Source of the DNA: Maribacter antarcticus DSM 21422
GTDB taxonomy: Bacteria > Bacteroidota > Bacteroidia > Flavobacteriales > Flavobacteriaceae
Direction of reading: 5' to 3'
Length of the DNA stretch: 46,137 nt
NCBI RefSeq assembly: GCF_000621125.1
Contig: NZ_JHZC01000023.1
Location: 1 to 46,137, forward strand
In this document: piece after piece, positions 34,307 to 44,806 of the stretch
How the letters are laid out: each line of letters opens with the position of its first letter
How positions within the stretch are numbered: the stretch's first letter is position 1
The notes under the pieces: model-generated
Database searches by the model: none
Told to the model about the DNA's origin: nothing
Seen by the model: only the letters and a program-made list of their open reading frames with translations
Made by a program: the position numbers and the translations under genes

Positions 34307-35317
34307 ATGTATAATTCAAAAATAACAGGCTTAGGATATTACGTTCCAGACAACGTGGTCACTAACGACGATTTGTCTAAAGTTATGGATACTGATGATG
34401 CTTGGATTCAAGAAAGGACAGGCATCCAAGAAAGACGACATGTGGTCAAGGGTGAAGGGGATACCACTACTACTATGGGTGTAAAAGCCGCCAAAATTGC
34501 CATTGAGCGTGCAGGAATCGATAAAGATGATATAGATTTCATCGTTTTTGCTACGCTTAGTCCGGATTATTACTTTCCAGGCCCAGGCGTATTGGTGCAG
34601 CGAGATTTAGGAATCAAAACAGTGGGTGCGCTAGACGTACGTAACCAATGCTCGGGGTTTGTTTATGGTATTTCTGTAGCGGATCAGTACATAAAAAGCG
34701 GTATGTATAAGAATATATTGGTGATTGGTTCAGAACTTCATTCACATGGTTTAGACATGTCTACCAGAGGAAGAGGGGTATCCGTCATTTTTGGTGATGG
34801 GGCAGGAGCAGCGGTGCTAAGTCGGGAGGAAGATACAAACAAAGGTATTTTGTCCACACACTTGCATTCGGAAGGGCAGCACGCAGAAGAACTTTCCTTG
34901 ATTGCGCCCGGAATGGGCAAAAGATGGGTGACGGATATTCTAGAAGATGCAGATCCTAACGATGAGTCGTACTTTCCCTATATGAACGGACAGTTTGTTT
35001 TTAAGAACGCTGTGGTTCGCTTTAGTGAAGTAATCATGGAGGGATTAAACAAAAATAAGCTAAGCCCAACGGATATTGACCTTCTAGTGCCGCATCAAGC
35101 CAACTTGAGAATCTCACAATTCATTCAAAAGAAATTTGGTTTGGGTGACAATCAAGTATTTAATAACATTATGAAGTACGGTAATACCACCGCTGCATCT
35201 ATTCCTATTGCCTTAACAGAGGCTTGGGAATCTGGGAAGGTGAATTCTGGAGACCTAGTGGTTTTGGCTGCTTTTGGTAGTGGATTTACTTGGGGTAGCG
35301 CGATTATAAAATGGTAA
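34307..35317 (+). CDS. 3-oxoacyl-ACP synthase III family protein
   Basis: 336 residues. Catalytic triad by motif: Cys115 in RNQCSGFVYG, His263 in VPHQANLRI and Asn293 in KYGNTTAAS. The active-site loops GDGAGAAVL and FGSGFTWGSAI fit KAS III. The product class would be the first condensation of fatty acid synthesis or a related chain-starting step. It stands alone, with its own promoter and terminator, not in a fab operon. Fabs of this type may be one of several in the genome; symbol fabH would be a guess. Confidence 0.9.
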   Translation: MYNSKITGLGYYVPDNVVTNDDLSKVMDTDDAWIQERTGIQERRHVVKGEGDTTTTMGVKAAKIAIERAGIDKDDIDFIVFATLSPDYYFPGPGVLVQRDLGIKTVGALDVRNQCSGFVYGISVADQYIKSGMYKNILVIGSELHSHGLDMSTRGRGVSVIFGDGAGAAVLSREEDTNKGILSTHLHSEGQHAEELSLIAPGMGKRWVTDILEDADPNDESYFPYMNGQFVFKNAVVRFSEVIMEGLNKNKLSPTDIDLLVPHQANLRISQFIQKKFGLGDNQVFNNIMKYGNTTAASIPIALTEAWESGKVNSGDLVVLAAFGSGFTWGSAIIKW

Positions 35318-35321
35318 TTTA

Positions 35322-35349
35322 AAAACCCGTGGCTTATACCACGGGTTTT
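35322..35349. terminator. Terminator after the KAS III gene
   Basis: 11-bp perfect stem AAAACCCGTGG/CCACGGGTTTT (35322-35332 with 35339-35349), loop CTTATA, directly after the stop codon at 35317. Confidence 0.85.
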
Positions 35350-35717
35350 CTATATTGATAGCTCGAAAGAGAAAACCAACCAATCCTCTTCAAAAGCAAT
35401 ATCAATCCTATAGGAATAGACTACCATAAAGATAGGATGTTACGCAAATAGTTGTTTTTAACGTTTACTTAACCCTAGTGAGAAGTGCTGGTTGATAATG
35501 GTGAAAAAGACGAAACCCAAGCAAAAGCTTGGGTTTCTAGGCTGATAGGCTATACTAAACACTAACCATTAACTATAAATATATAGCGTTATCAACACTC
35601 TTAAATATTGTTTGCCCCATGTTCATTTGGGAAGTTTTATACCTCTACTCTTCTAAGAGACGAATTTTTTAGTTAATAATTACATTCTAAATCAAAGTTT
35701 AACAAGCTAATAACATA
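35350..35717. other. Non-coding stretch with orphan hairpin (35513-35536)
   Basis: No ORF of credible length. It contains AAACCCAAGC-AAAA-GCTTGGGTTT (35513-35536), a perfect 10-bp terminator-like stem without a gene in front of it, and, upstream of it, about 160 bases that could be a small RNA. Nothing else was recognised before the CoA-binding gene. Confidence 0.4.
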
Positions 35718-36077
35718 ATGAAAAATACACTTGTTTTTGGAGCATCCTTAAAACCAAATCGTTACAGTAATTTAGTCATTCACAGACTTGTTGAAAAAGA
35801 AATCCAAACGCAAGCATTTGGTATAAGATTCGGTACGATTGGAGGTATAGAAGTTAAGACTAAATTAGAAGGAATCAGAGGTATACATACAGTGACCTTA
35901 TATATAAACTCTGTGAGACAGTTAGAGTATTATCAAGATATCCTAACTTTGAAACCTAAGCGGGTTATTTTTAATCCAGGAACGGAAAACCCTGATTTTT
36001 ATAAATTACTAAAGGAAAACGATATTGAGGTAACCGTTGCTTGTACCTTAGTATTGTTGAGTACTGGACAGTATTAG
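35718..36077 (+). CDS. CoA-binding domain protein (YccU-like)
   Basis: 119 residues, single Rossmann-like CoA-binding domain. Fold markers are the start TLVFGASLKPNRYSNLVIHRL and KRVIFNPGTENPDFYKLLKENDIEV, ending in a CTLVLLSTGQY strand. Such proteins bind CoA or a nucleotide-like ligand; the activity is unknown. No partner domain (succinyl-CoA synthetase beta) is fused. Confidence 0.87.
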   Translation: MKNTLVFGASLKPNRYSNLVIHRLVEKEIQTQAFGIRFGTIGGIEVKTKLEGIRGIHTVTLYINSVRQLEYYQDILTLKPKRVIFNPGTENPDFYKLLKENDIEVTVACTLVLLSTGQY

Positions 36078-36183
36078 GCTAAAAAATGGCTTCGCTTCAC
36101 AAAACACAAGAATACATTTATTAAATTAGTGTGCGCTTTACGATTAATAGCTAAATGTAAAGCCAACCTTAAAAGGATTTCCT

Positions 36184-39100
36184 ATGCTTAAAAGAATTTT
36201 TCATATTGTTTTGATATCACTATTCCTTTGCTTCTTCGGGACACCAAATAGCCTTGCTCAAACTACTACTATAGATGCGGTTGAAAAAGCCGCTTCCGGA
36301 ATGAAGCTTAGGGGGATTGGCCCTGCCTTCATGGGCGGGCGTATTGCCGACATTGCTATTAGTAAACACGATTTTAGCACTTGGTATATTGCGGTAGGAT
36401 CAGGTGGTGTATGGAAAACCACAAACAGTGGTATTTCTTGGAAACCAATATTTGATGACCAAGCTTCATACTCTATTGGTTCGGTTACTATAGATCCTAA
36501 CAATCCGCAAACAGTTTGGGTGGGTACTGGAGAAAATGTAAGCGGACGTCACGTAGCTTGGGGAGACGGAGTTTATAAAAGTAACAACGGCGGTGCTTCA
36601 TGGGAGTCTATGGGACTAAAAAAGTCGGAACATATTGGTAAGATTCTAATCGACCCTAGAAATAGTGATATCGTTTTTGTAGCAGCGGAAGGACCGTTGT
36701 GGTCTTCTGGTGGGGAACGTGGTCTTTATAGAAGTGCTGACGGAGGTGAAACTTGGGATTTAACGCTAAAGATTGATGATAATACAGGTATCACAGATAT
36801 TGAATTTGACCCATCTAATCCAGATGTTCTTTATGCTGCTGCTTATCAAAGGCGCAGACAAACATGGTCTTTGCTCGGTGGTGGCCCTAAATCGGGGATT
36901 TATAAATCTGTTGATAATGGTGCTACATGGCGTAAATCGAAAACGGGTTTACCAGAAGGGGATATTGGTAAAATTGGTCTGGCAGTTACCCCTGCCAATT
37001 CAAACATAGTATACGCCACTATTGAAGCCGATGACGCCGAAAAAGGATTTTATAGGTCGATGGATAAAGGGGAAAGTTGGGAAAAGCGAAATAGCTATAT
37101 TTCGGGAGGTACCGGTCCACATTACTACCAGGAGATTGAAGCTTCTCCCGTAGATGCAGATTTAGTATATCAAATGGACGTTTTTTATCAGGTCTCTCGC
37201 GATGGAGGAAAAACCTTCAACTACTTAGGAACAGGTCGCGAGAAACACAGTGATAACCATGCTTTGTGGATAGACCCTAATAATGGTAAACATTTAGTAT
37301 CAGGGACCGATGGTGGTCTTTATGAATCATTTGATGAGGGTGCTACGTGGCGACATTTCTCTACCCTACCGATTTCTCAGTTTTATAAACTTGGATTGGA
37401 TAATGCAGAACCATTTTACAATATTGTAGGTGGGGCTCAGGATTTAGGAACCTTAATTGGCCCTTCACGGACCACCAATACAGAAGGGATTCGCAATCAA
37501 GATTGGTATGTGCCCTTGGGTGCCGATGGTTACGAATCTGCTTTTGATCCAGAGGATTCGAATACGGCCTATATGGAAATTCAGCAGGGGCTTTTACATC
37601 GTTTGGATAGACGTACCGAGGAAGTATTGAATATTCAACCACAACCTGCGCCCGGTGATGCTCCCGAGCGTTGGAACTGGGATAGCCCGCTACTTATAAG
37701 TCCGCATAACCACAAACGATTGTACTTTGGGTCCCAACGACTTTGGCGTAGTGACGACCGTGGAGATTCTTGGACCGCGATTAGTTCAGACTTAACGACC
37801 AATACGAATAGGTATGAATTAGAGACGATAGACCGTGTTTGGAGTATAGATGCCTTGTATGATACAGGGGCCATGTCTAAATATGCTACGCTTACAGGAA
37901 TATCGGAATCTCCATTGGTAGAAGGATTGTTATATACGGGGTCAGATGATGGTCTTGTGCATGTTAGCGCCGATGGCGGGCAGAATTGGAGAAAAAGTGC
38001 AGCACTTCCAAAAGTGCCTGCTAGGTCTTTTATCAATGATGTAGAGGCATCAAATCATAACGAAAATACAGTGTTCGCCATAGCGGATGCGCATAAATTA
38101 GGTGATTATAGCCCATATATCTTTATGAGTTCCAATCGGGGTCGTTCTTGGAAATCTATCGCGGGTGATCTGCCCGCAGGAACTATCGTATGGGTTTTGA
38201 AACAAGACCCAGTAGATCAAAATTTATTGTTCATTGGAACCGAATACGGTATCTATTTTTCACCAAACAAAGGAATAAATTGGATAAAACTAGGCGCAGG
38301 TGCACCTACCATTGCATTTCGTGATTTGGAACTACACCCACGGGACAATGATCTTGTTGGTGCTACTTTTGGCAGAGGTTTTTATGTTTTGGATGATTAC
38401 ACGCCGTTACGGAATATAGCAAAGACGATAGGAAATAAATCATCAGTACTCTTTCCTGTTCGGGATACTTGGTGGTATGTGCCCAGTGTTCCCATGCAGG
38501 CCAAAGGTATGCCAGGCCAAGGAACAACAAGTTTTGTGAGCGAAAACCCACCTTTTGGAGCTGTTTTTACCTATTATTTAGACGATGTTCCAGAAACCTT
38601 ACAAGAAAAGCGGAAGGCTGCTGAAAAGAAATCTAGAGCGGGTAATATCAGTATTCCGTTTCCGGGTTGGGAACGATTGCAGGAAGAAGCTGATGACGAA
38701 AAACCTCAAACCTTACTTTTAGTAAGTGATAAAAACAATACGCCTATCCGATGGATTAAAGGAAATACTAAAAAAGGCTTACACCGTACCTCTTGGGATT
38801 TGAAATTATCCCCGCCAGACCCAATTGATTTGAGCACACCCGACTTTGTTCCGCCATGGGCCGGAGAAGCTGAAGGTGCTTTAGCTGCACCGGGCACGTA
38901 CAGCGTAAAATTGTATAGGCAACAAAATGGAAGTTTAAAACAATTAAGCACCGCTCAGGAATTTACCTTGAAACCAACACCGAATAGCCCGTCTGGAATC
39001 GATTTTGAAGAAGTGGCGAAATTTCAACAAAATACAAGTTTGCTGTTGAAGGAGATGTATGCTGCTAGCTCCAAAATTGGAGAGGCCGGAAACCGCATAA

Positions 39101-39462
39101 ACTACATGAAGGCTGCATTAATCGAAACACCAAAGGCGAACGAACAGTTATTTGGGGGATTGAAAAGTTTGGAAACCAAATTTGGAAATCTTAGAGAGCG
39201 TTTATCTGGTAATCCAATTAAAAACAGATACAACGAATCTACCGTACCTTCCATAATGTCTAGAGCCGGTTCGGTTGCTTACGGACATTGGGGAACACGA
39301 CAAACACCAACAAAAACACAGCAACAGAATATCCAAATAGCCGAAACGGATTTCATGGCCTTTAAAACGGATATGAAGGCCTACTATAACGAATTAATGC
39401 AATACGAATCAAAATTGCAGGCTGCTGGGGCACCATATACGCCTGGAAGGAATTTAGATTAA
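36184..39462 (+). CDS. Secreted BNR/sortilin-like beta-propeller protein (glycosyl hydrolase-annotated family)
   Basis: 1092 residues, signal peptide 1-26 (GTPNSLAQ). Residues about 30-790 carry many BNR-type blades, each with an Asp-box core: GVWKTTNSGISW, GVYKSNNGGASW, GLYRSADGGETW, GIYKSVDNGATW, LVHVSADGGQNW, GIYFSPNKGINW and others. This suits one or two large beta-propellers like the sortilin/VPS10 or sialidase folds. A C-terminal region of about 250 residues follows, with a coiled segment; there is no T9SS sorting domain. Often annotated as glycosyl hydrolase, but no catalytic residues can be named. Its cargo or substrate is unknown. It is convergent with the symporter gene. Confidence 0.88.
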   Translation: MLKRIFHIVLISLFLCFFGTPNSLAQTTTIDAVEKAASGMKLRGIGPAFMGGRIADIAISKHDFSTWYIAVGSGGVWKTTNSGISWKPIFDDQASYSIGSVTIDPNNPQTVWVGTGENVSGRHVAWGDGVYKSNNGGASWESMGLKKSEHIGKILIDPRNSDIVFVAAEGPLWSSGGERGLYRSADGGETWDLTLKIDDNTGITDIEFDPSNPDVLYAAAYQRRRQTWSLLGGGPKSGIYKSVDNGATWRKSKTGLPEGDIGKIGLAVTPANSNIVYATIEADDAEKGFYRSMDKGESWEKRNSYISGGTGPHYYQEIEASPVDADLVYQMDVFYQVSRDGGKTFNYLGTGREKHSDNHALWIDPNNGKHLVSGTDGGLYESFDEGATWRHFSTLPISQFYKLGLDNAEPFYNIVGGAQDLGTLIGPSRTTNTEGIRNQDWYVPLGADGYESAFDPEDSNTAYMEIQQGLLHRLDRRTEEVLNIQPQPAPGDAPERWNWDSPLLISPHNHKRLYFGSQRLWRSDDRGDSWTAISSDLTTNTNRYELETIDRVWSIDALYDTGAMSKYATLTGISESPLVEGLLYTGSDDGLVHVSADGGQNWRKSAALPKVPARSFINDVEASNHNENTVFAIADAHKLGDYSPYIFMSSNRGRSWKSIAGDLPAGTIVWVLKQDPVDQNLLFIGTEYGIYFSPNKGINWIKLGAGAPTIAFRDLELHPRDNDLVGATFGRGFYVLDDYTPLRNIAKTIGNKSSVLFPVRDTWWYVPSVPMQAKGMPGQGTTSFVSENPPFGAVFTYYLDDVPETLQEKRKAAEKKSRAGNISIPFPGWERLQEEADDEKPQTLLLVSDKNNTPIRWIKGNTKKGLHRTSWDLKLSPPDPIDLSTPDFVPPWAGEAEGALAAPGTYSVKLYRQQNGSLKQLSTAQEFTLKPTPNSPSGIDFEEVAKFQQNTSLLLKEMYAASSKIGEAGNRINYMKAALIETPKANEQLFGGLKSLETKFGNLRERLSGNPIKNRYNESTVPSIMSRAGSVAYGHWGTRQTPTKTQQQNIQIAETDFMAFKTDMKAYYNELMQYESKLQAAGAPYTPGRNLD

Positions 39463-39499
39463 AAGCAGTATTGCTGAAAATAATGCGAACTCAAAATAG

Positions 39500-39544
39500 A
39501 TTACTTCACTTTGCCTAAACCATAAGGTTGCAAATTGAAGTAAT
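39500..39544. terminator. Bidirectional hairpin between convergent genes
   Basis: Stem ATTACTTCA/TGAAGTAAT (39500-39508 with 39536-39544), with inner TTGC/GCAA pairing, and a TTTATTT tail on the plus strand. It lies between the ends of the BNR protein and the symporter gene. Confidence 0.6.
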
Positions 39545-39649
39545 TTATTTGATAATTATCCCGACAAAACAAAGTATTCCTTAATCTCGTCAAAGACGAC
39601 AAAAATAGTAATACGTGCACCTATAAAATCAGAAGTCGAATAGTATGAT

Positions 39650-41107
39650 TTACTTCCTTCGTATCAACCAAAGTCCGATAAAGGTCAACATGCCATTGAG
39701 GGGCAAAAGTTCATATCCGACTACGTAACCGCCTAAGGATTCGGCTGGTAGTCTTCCAAGAATAACAATCATAATTACGGACAGTAGGGTAACGATCCAG
39801 ACATATTTATCCTTTACTTGGTGTTTTGTGAAAATGCCAAAGGAGAACAATCCCAATAAAGGTCCATAGGTATAAGATGCTACCGTAAGGAGGCCGTCTA
39901 TTACATTTCTATCTAAAATATACTTAAAGGAGATGACCACTAATGCCAGCAATACACTCATACCAATATGGGTTCTTTGTCGTATGGATTTGGCCTTCTT
40001 TTCAGTTTTCTTTTCCGTGCCTAAAAAATCTACACAAAACGAGGTGGTTAAGGAGGTTAACGCGCTATCGGCACTACTATAGGCCGCAGCGATAAGACCA
40101 AGCATAAAGGTGATGGCTACGGTCATACCCAAACCACTGTTCAGGGCAATTTCAGGGAAGAGAAGGTCTGTTTTAGGTTGCCCATCCATAAGTGGGATGG
40201 CTATTTCATACTTTTCGGCATAGATGAATAACAGCGCACCTAGCAACATAAAGACAAAGGTGACAACAACCAAAACCACGCTAAAGGATACCATGTTTTT
40301 TTGGGCATCTTTCAAATTTCTACAGGTAAGGTTTTTTTGCATCATATCCTGATCAAGACCTGTCATGCAAATGGTAACGAACATGCCTCCCAAGAAAGAC
40401 TTTAATAGATGGTTTTTAGCTAATAAATCATCTATGAAAATAGTCTTGCTGTAGGTAGCGAGTTCAGGAGATTTCAGGAAGTCGACGAAGGTCCATTCCA
40501 ACTTGTTTAGTATAAAATAAATTGATAATCCCACAGAAACCAGCATAAAGAGTGTTTGCAGGGTATCGGTCCAAACTATAGTTTTAATACCTCCTTTAAA
40601 GGTGTATATCCAGATGAGTAGAATGGATAGGACTACCGTAATCTCATAGGGTACGTTCCACGCATCGAATACAAATTGTTGTAATACTATAGCGACTAAA
40701 AATAGTCGAAAAGCGGCACCCAAAACCCGGGAAATAAAAAATGAGATAGCACCTACCTTATAGCTAACAAATCCAAAACGGCTATCCAAAAATTGATAGA
40801 TAGAGGTTACATTCTGTTTATAATAAATAGGAAGCAGCACATACGCTGTAATTAAATAGCCTAGAAAATAACCAAAAACCACCTGCAAGTAGCTAAACTG
40901 AGAGCTGTCTATCCATCCTGGAACCGAAATAAAAGTAACGCCAGAAAGTGAGGCGCCAACCATACCAAAGGCCACCAAGTACCATGGCGATTGTTTTCCT
41001 GCTTTAAAAAAGTCCTCATTAGAATCGTTTTTCCCTGTAAAATATGAGACGAGTAGTAACATGGCAAAATAGCCACCTATTAAAAGTAGGATATTGATGG
41101 AGGTCAT
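39650..41107 (-). CDS. Sodium:solute symporter (SSS family)
   Basis: 485 residues with about 13 membrane segments. Family markers: the first helices ([20 protein letters not shown]), [22 protein letters not shown], and the [21 protein letters not shown] segment, which carries conserved small and Ser residues of the sodium site. It follows the five-helix inverted-repeat transporter plan. Substrate cannot be assigned; the family includes sugar, amino acid and sialic-acid carriers. Divergent from recR over 68 bp. Confidence 0.9.
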   Translation of the reverse strand: MTSINILLLIGGYFAMLLLVSYFTGKNDSNEDFFKAGKQSPWYLVAFGMVGASLSGVTFISVPGWIDSSQFSYLQVVFGYFLGYLITAYVLLPIYYKQNVTSIYQFLDSRFGFVSYKVGAISFFISRVLGAAFRLFLVAIVLQQFVFDAWNVPYEITVVLSILLIWIYTFKGGIKTIVWTDTLQTLFMLVSVGLSIYFILNKLEWTFVDFLKSPELATYSKTIFIDDLLAKNHLLKSFLGGMFVTICMTGLDQDMMQKNLTCRNLKDAQKNMVSFSVVLVVVTFVFMLLGALLFIYAEKYEIAIPLMDGQPKTDLLFPEIALNSGLGMTVAITFMLGLIAAAYSSADSALTSLTTSFCVDFLGTEKKTEKKAKSIRQRTHIGMSVLLALVVISFKYILDRNVIDGLLTVASYTYGPLLGLFSFGIFTKHQVKDKYVWIVTLLSVIMIVILGRLPAESLGGYVVGYELLPLNGMLTFIGLWLIRRK

Positions 41108-41175
41108 TCGAAATTATTTTAAGTCAAAGTACAAAAAGTAAAAATAGTCCGTAATTTTACGGCAAAGTTAAATGC

Positions 41176-41796
41176 ATGGAGTTTTCTTCGAAATTATTGG
41201 AAAATGCAGTCTACGAAATGTCACAGTTGCCGGGTATAGGCAAGCGCACGGCCTTACGTTTGGTGTTGCATTTATTAAAACAGTCTGAGCAGCGGACCGA
41301 ACAACTATCCAATGCACTTACGCAATTAAGGACTACGGTACGGTTTTGTAGTAACTGCCATAATATTTCGGATACGGAGCTATGTGAAATCTGTGCGAAC
41401 CCCAAAAGAGATGACTCTTTAGTATGTGTGGTAGAGGATATTCGGGATGTTATGGCCATAGAAAATACAGGTCAGTATAGGGGCAAGTACCATGTCTTGG
41501 GTGGTAAAATATCTCCTATGGAGGGTGTTGGACCGCAGGAGCTGACTATCACATCCTTGGTCACTAAAGTAAAGCTAGGCGAAATAAACGAACTTATTTT
41601 TGCGTTAAGTTCTACAATGGAAGGGGATACCACTAATTTTTATATTTTTAAGCAGATAGAAGGCTTGAAAATACGTACCTCTACTATTGCAAGGGGTATT
41701 GCCGTCGGCGATGAGCTAGAATATGCAGATGAGGTTACTTTGGGCAGGAGTATTTTGAACAGGGTACCTTTTGAAGGTTCTTTTAGAACGAATTGA
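41176..41796 (+). CDS. recR: Recombination mediator RecR
   Basis: 206 residues, the usual length. An N-terminal helix-hairpin-helix ([17 protein letters not shown], residues 18-34) precedes the zinc finger with Cys58, Cys61, Cys70 and Cys73. The Toprim domain (about 82-175) includes [13 protein letters not shown] and a central [16 protein letters not shown] stretch. It acts with RecF and RecO to load RecA on gaps. It is complete and unremarkable. Confidence 0.96.
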   Translation: MEFSSKLLENAVYEMSQLPGIGKRTALRLVLHLLKQSEQRTEQLSNALTQLRTTVRFCSNCHNISDTELCEICANPKRDDSLVCVVEDIRDVMAIENTGQYRGKYHVLGGKISPMEGVGPQELTITSLVTKVKLGEINELIFALSSTMEGDTTNFYIFKQIEGLKIRTSTIARGIAVGDELEYADEVTLGRSILNRVPFEGSFRTN

Positions 41797-41887
41797 GTAT
41801 TATAATATTGATACAAAACCAGTAAATACCCCTAATATTTACTATTTTTGCAAAAAACAAGAACAAAAGCACTTATAAATTATCGAT

Positions 41888-43252
41888 ATGTCAAAATTTG
41901 AATTGAAACTACCGCGAATGGGAGAAAGTGTTGCAGAGGCAACATTGACGTCTTGGTTGAAGGAGGTTGGGGATACTATTGAAATGGACGAGGCTATTTT
42001 TGAAATTGCTACCGATAAGGTCGATAGTGAGGTGCCAAGCGAAGTAGATGGTGTTTTGATTGAAAAGTATTTTGCTATTGACGATATTATAAAGGTTGGC
42101 GAAACCGTTGCCATTATAGAAATTGCAGGTAGCCAAGAGGAGTCGGCAGCTAGTAGCAGCACCGAAACAGCCTTGGAAGAGACTGCTGTAGAAGAAGAAA
42201 TGGTCGCTGCTGCTGAAAAAGCGTTGTCCGCTAAGGATATGGTAGGGATTCCCACGCCGGATTATTCGAGCTCGGAACGTTTTTATTCCCCTTTGGTGAA
42301 AAATATTGCCAAAGAAGAAGGAGTTTCTTTTGATGCGTTGGAAGGTATTGAAGGTACAGGAAAAGACGGTCGTGTAACCAAGAACGATATTTTGGAGTAT
42401 GTGAAGCTTAAGAGTACTGCACCTGTAACATCGGAAAAAGTTATAGAGCCGGTTGTGGAGCAGAAACAAGCGATTGTTCCAGTTGTTGAAAAAACAGTTG
42501 AGGCTAAAGAAAAACCAATGCAAGCTCCTGTAAAAGTTGCTCAAGGAGATGAAGTCATTGCCATGACTCGCATGGGCAAACTTGTTGCCAAGCATATGGT
42601 AGATAGCGTGGCTACAGCAGCACACGTACAGAGCTTTATAGAAGTAGATGTGACCAATATGGTAAACTGGAGAACGAAGATGAAATCTGCCTTTGAAAAA
42701 CAGGAAGGTGAAAAGCTTACGTTTACACCCATTTTTATGGAGGCTATTGCGAAAGCGTTGAAGAAATATCCAATGATGAATATATCGGTTAATGGCGATT
42801 CAGTTGTTAAGAAAAAGAATATCAATATTGGAATGGCCGCGGCCCTTCCAGACGGTAACCTAATTGTACCCGTTATAAAGAATGCAGATCAGTTGAACTT
42901 GGTGGGCATGGCAAAAGTCGTCAACGATTTGGCGCTTCGTTCTCGTAATAATGCCCTTAAGCCAGATGAGGTTCAAGAGGGCACCTATACAGTAACCAAC
43001 GTTGGTACATTTGGAAGTGTTTTTGGTACACCCATAATCAATCAACCACAGGTGGGTATTATGGCTCTTGGTGCGATTCGAAAGATTCCTTCTGTGATAG
43101 AGACCAATGAAGGGGATTTTATCGGTATCCGTAGTAAGATGTATCTATCTCACAGTTACGACCATCGCGTGGTCAATGGTGCATTGGGGAGTATGTTCGC
43201 AAAGTTCGTAGCTGACTATTTGGAGGCTTGGGATCTTAACAGGGAAATATAG
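41888..43252 (+). CDS. Dihydrolipoamide acyltransferase (E2) of a 2-oxoacid dehydrogenase complex
   Basis: 454 residues. Lipoyl domain (about 2-76) with lipoyl-lysine Lys44 in EIATDKVDSEVP. A peripheral-subunit-binding domain lies at about 132-170 (SPLVKNIAKEEGVSFDALEG), then a linker with Ala/Val/Glu/Lys repeats. The catalytic domain (about 220-450) ends with the active-site motif SYDHRVVNGALG: His426 is present, and the usual Asp of HxxxDG is Asn430. It resembles branched-chain or 2-oxoglutarate E2. It is not followed by other subunits; after it lies IS debris. Confidence 0.88.
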   Translation: MSKFELKLPRMGESVAEATLTSWLKEVGDTIEMDEAIFEIATDKVDSEVPSEVDGVLIEKYFAIDDIIKVGETVAIIEIAGSQEESAASSSTETALEETAVEEEMVAAAEKALSAKDMVGIPTPDYSSSERFYSPLVKNIAKEEGVSFDALEGIEGTGKDGRVTKNDILEYVKLKSTAPVTSEKVIEPVVEQKQAIVPVVEKTVEAKEKPMQAPVKVAQGDEVIAMTRMGKLVAKHMVDSVATAAHVQSFIEVDVTNMVNWRTKMKSAFEKQEGEKLTFTPIFMEAIAKALKKYPMMNISVNGDSVVKKKNINIGMAAALPDGNLIVPVIKNADQLNLVGMAKVVNDLALRSRNNALKPDEVQEGTYTVTNVGTFGSVFGTPIINQPQVGIMALGAIRKIPSVIETNEGDFIGIRSKMYLSHSYDHRVVNGALGSMFAKFVADYLEAWDLNREI

Positions 43253-43429
43253 TCAGACGTTCTGGGGCAATAAAATTATGCTAGTATATGGGTTTTAGAA
43301 TTATATTTTACCAGTTTCTAGGCTCAATACTTTTATTTATTTTGATGAAATATCCTAAACAATTAACCTTATGCCTAATAGCATAAAGGAACTGTAAAAA
43401 ATAGATTGTATATCCATTTAATATCGAGT
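43253..43429. other. Short gap after the E2 gene
   Basis: 177 bp, with no clear hairpin terminator and no ORF. It leads directly into the IS1595 remnant. Confidence 0.4.
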
Positions 43430-43640
43430 AGCTGTAATGCTATTACTAGCCTATCAAACAATCTTTCCCCGAAGTACCTTCTATTGCGATTGTACACGAA
43501 TTATTTCAGGTAAAGCTGGAGGTATTTTTTTTGATTTTATCATAGGTTTCCGTAAAGTTTCTTTTGGCATTGCTTATTGCGATATGCATCCATTTTAGTG
43601 TTTCCTTGGTTATTTGTTTGTTTTGTTTTTTACTGATCAC
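43430..43640 (-). pseudogene. C-terminal remnant of an IS1595-family (ISXO2-like) transposase
   Basis: Reading the minus strand from 43640 gives a run including QITKETLKWMHIAISNAKRN and a TYDKIKKN stretch. After a frameshift in an A run (minus-strand A run complementing the T run near 43527-43534) it continues as YLQLYL, one stop codon, then FVY, NRRYFGERLFDRLVIA. This matches the C-terminal half of IS1595-type transposases as I recall them (HIAISNAKR, NRRYFGERLFDRL). It breaks off at the left end of the IS3-type element, which suggests that the IS3 element inserted here. Confidence 0.7.
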
Positions 43641-43693
43641 AATACTCCCAATCTGTAGGATAGTTTAAATGTATTACTTAGTTTATCGTGGTG

Positions 43694-44530
43694 CTATTTT
43701 GTTAGCACCATAAAGTTTATTGGTGGTACTTTTCCGGTTTCAGGGTGCCTCATTTTTGTGTTATAGACCTAAGTATATTCATTGACCATCTGATATAGGT
43801 CAAAACCTCCATTAGGTGGGTTTAGATAGATTTTTTCATACGTACTGGATTTCCAGAAGCGTTCAATATAAATATTGTCCAAAGCGCTTCCTTTGCCGTC
43901 CAATGATATTTGAATTTTATGGTTCCTTAGTACGTCTATGTATTGGGTACTGGTATACTGAGATTTCTGATCGGAGTTGTGTATCTGTGGTGCGGCATAT
44001 TGAGTAATAGTATCTTTGAATAGTTCTATACTCCACACTTTATCCATCGAATTTAAAACGCTCGAGTTCAGTATATTCTACTGTACACGTCGATTATCGC
44101 ATTCATATACATAAATCCGCATAGTAGTAGGATATAAGTAATATCGGTCTGGCAGACTTGACCGGGGTGTTCGATATTTATATTTTTAAAAAGGTAGGGG
44201 AATGTATAGCTCTTAGGGTCTTTAATAGTGGAACTGGGCTTTCTGTATATCGTTTGAAGCCCCCATAAGCTTAGAGCCTACGAACTCTTTTTACGTTTAC
44301 TCGATGACCCAAATCAAGATGTAGGTAATTCGTCATACGTTCTACTCCATAGTAAGGATGCTCTAAAAAACAAACGTCTATCTCTTTCATCAACCTCAGA
44401 TTATAGCCACTCTAGTTTTTTTGCCTGTAATATGGTCCAACCGATGTATTTCAAAAAGTTTGCACTGCTCTACAAGACTTAGCCTTGGCTGGCATCTTAT
44501 CACTTTCTTTACTTCTCTGGGTGGTGCTCA
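43694..44530 (-). pseudogene. IS3-family transposase OrfB (integrase core), disrupted
   Basis: Conserved stretches in different frames: EHPYYGVERMTNYLHLDLGH, then QVCQTDITYI, FMYMNAIIDVYSR, then a readable block MDKVWSIELFKDTI through QIHNSDQKSQYTSTQYIDVL and DNIYIERFWKS to the MVNEYT end. These are parts of the DDE integrase core (D in QTDITYI, D in NSDQ, E in IYIERFW). At least four stop codons or frameshifts interrupt it, so no active transposase can be made. The end reads HPETGKVPP and a stop near 43694. Confidence 0.8.
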
Positions 44531-44806
44531 TTTGCCCAAGACTTTCTTTAAAAAATCATTCTCGATCTGCAACTGACCGATTTTGCTGTAGAGCGGATTG
44601 GTATCCGAAGTAGCATCTTCCGTTTCGGATTTCGGGCTGAACACTAAATCTGCATTATCCAAAAACTCACGCTTCCAACTTGAAATTTGATTTGGGTGTA
44701 CTTCGAATTTGGAAGCTTAATCTTAAAGCCTACTGCGCTCCTTTATCGCTTCGATGGCTACTTTAGCCTTGAACGATGCACTGAATTTTCTTCTTGTTCT
44801 TTTCAT
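44528..44806 (-). pseudogene. IS3-family transposase OrfA with two in-frame stop codons
   Basis: The minus-strand ATG at 44806 begins MKRTRRKFSASFKAKVAIEA, a classic OrfA start with a helix-turn-helix. In the run after IKERS the codons TAA and TAA replace two sense codons, then ASKFEVHPNQISSWKREFLD and IGQLQIENDFLKKVLGK (leucine-zipper end) follow in the same frame to TGA at 44528. The loss is by point mutation, not by frameshift. Confidence 0.82.

Noticed and set aside
41909..42625. Long minus-strand ORF opposite the E2 gene
   Set aside because: The translation is Phe/Cys/Asn-rich and has no domain; it mirrors the well-supported E2 gene on the other strand.
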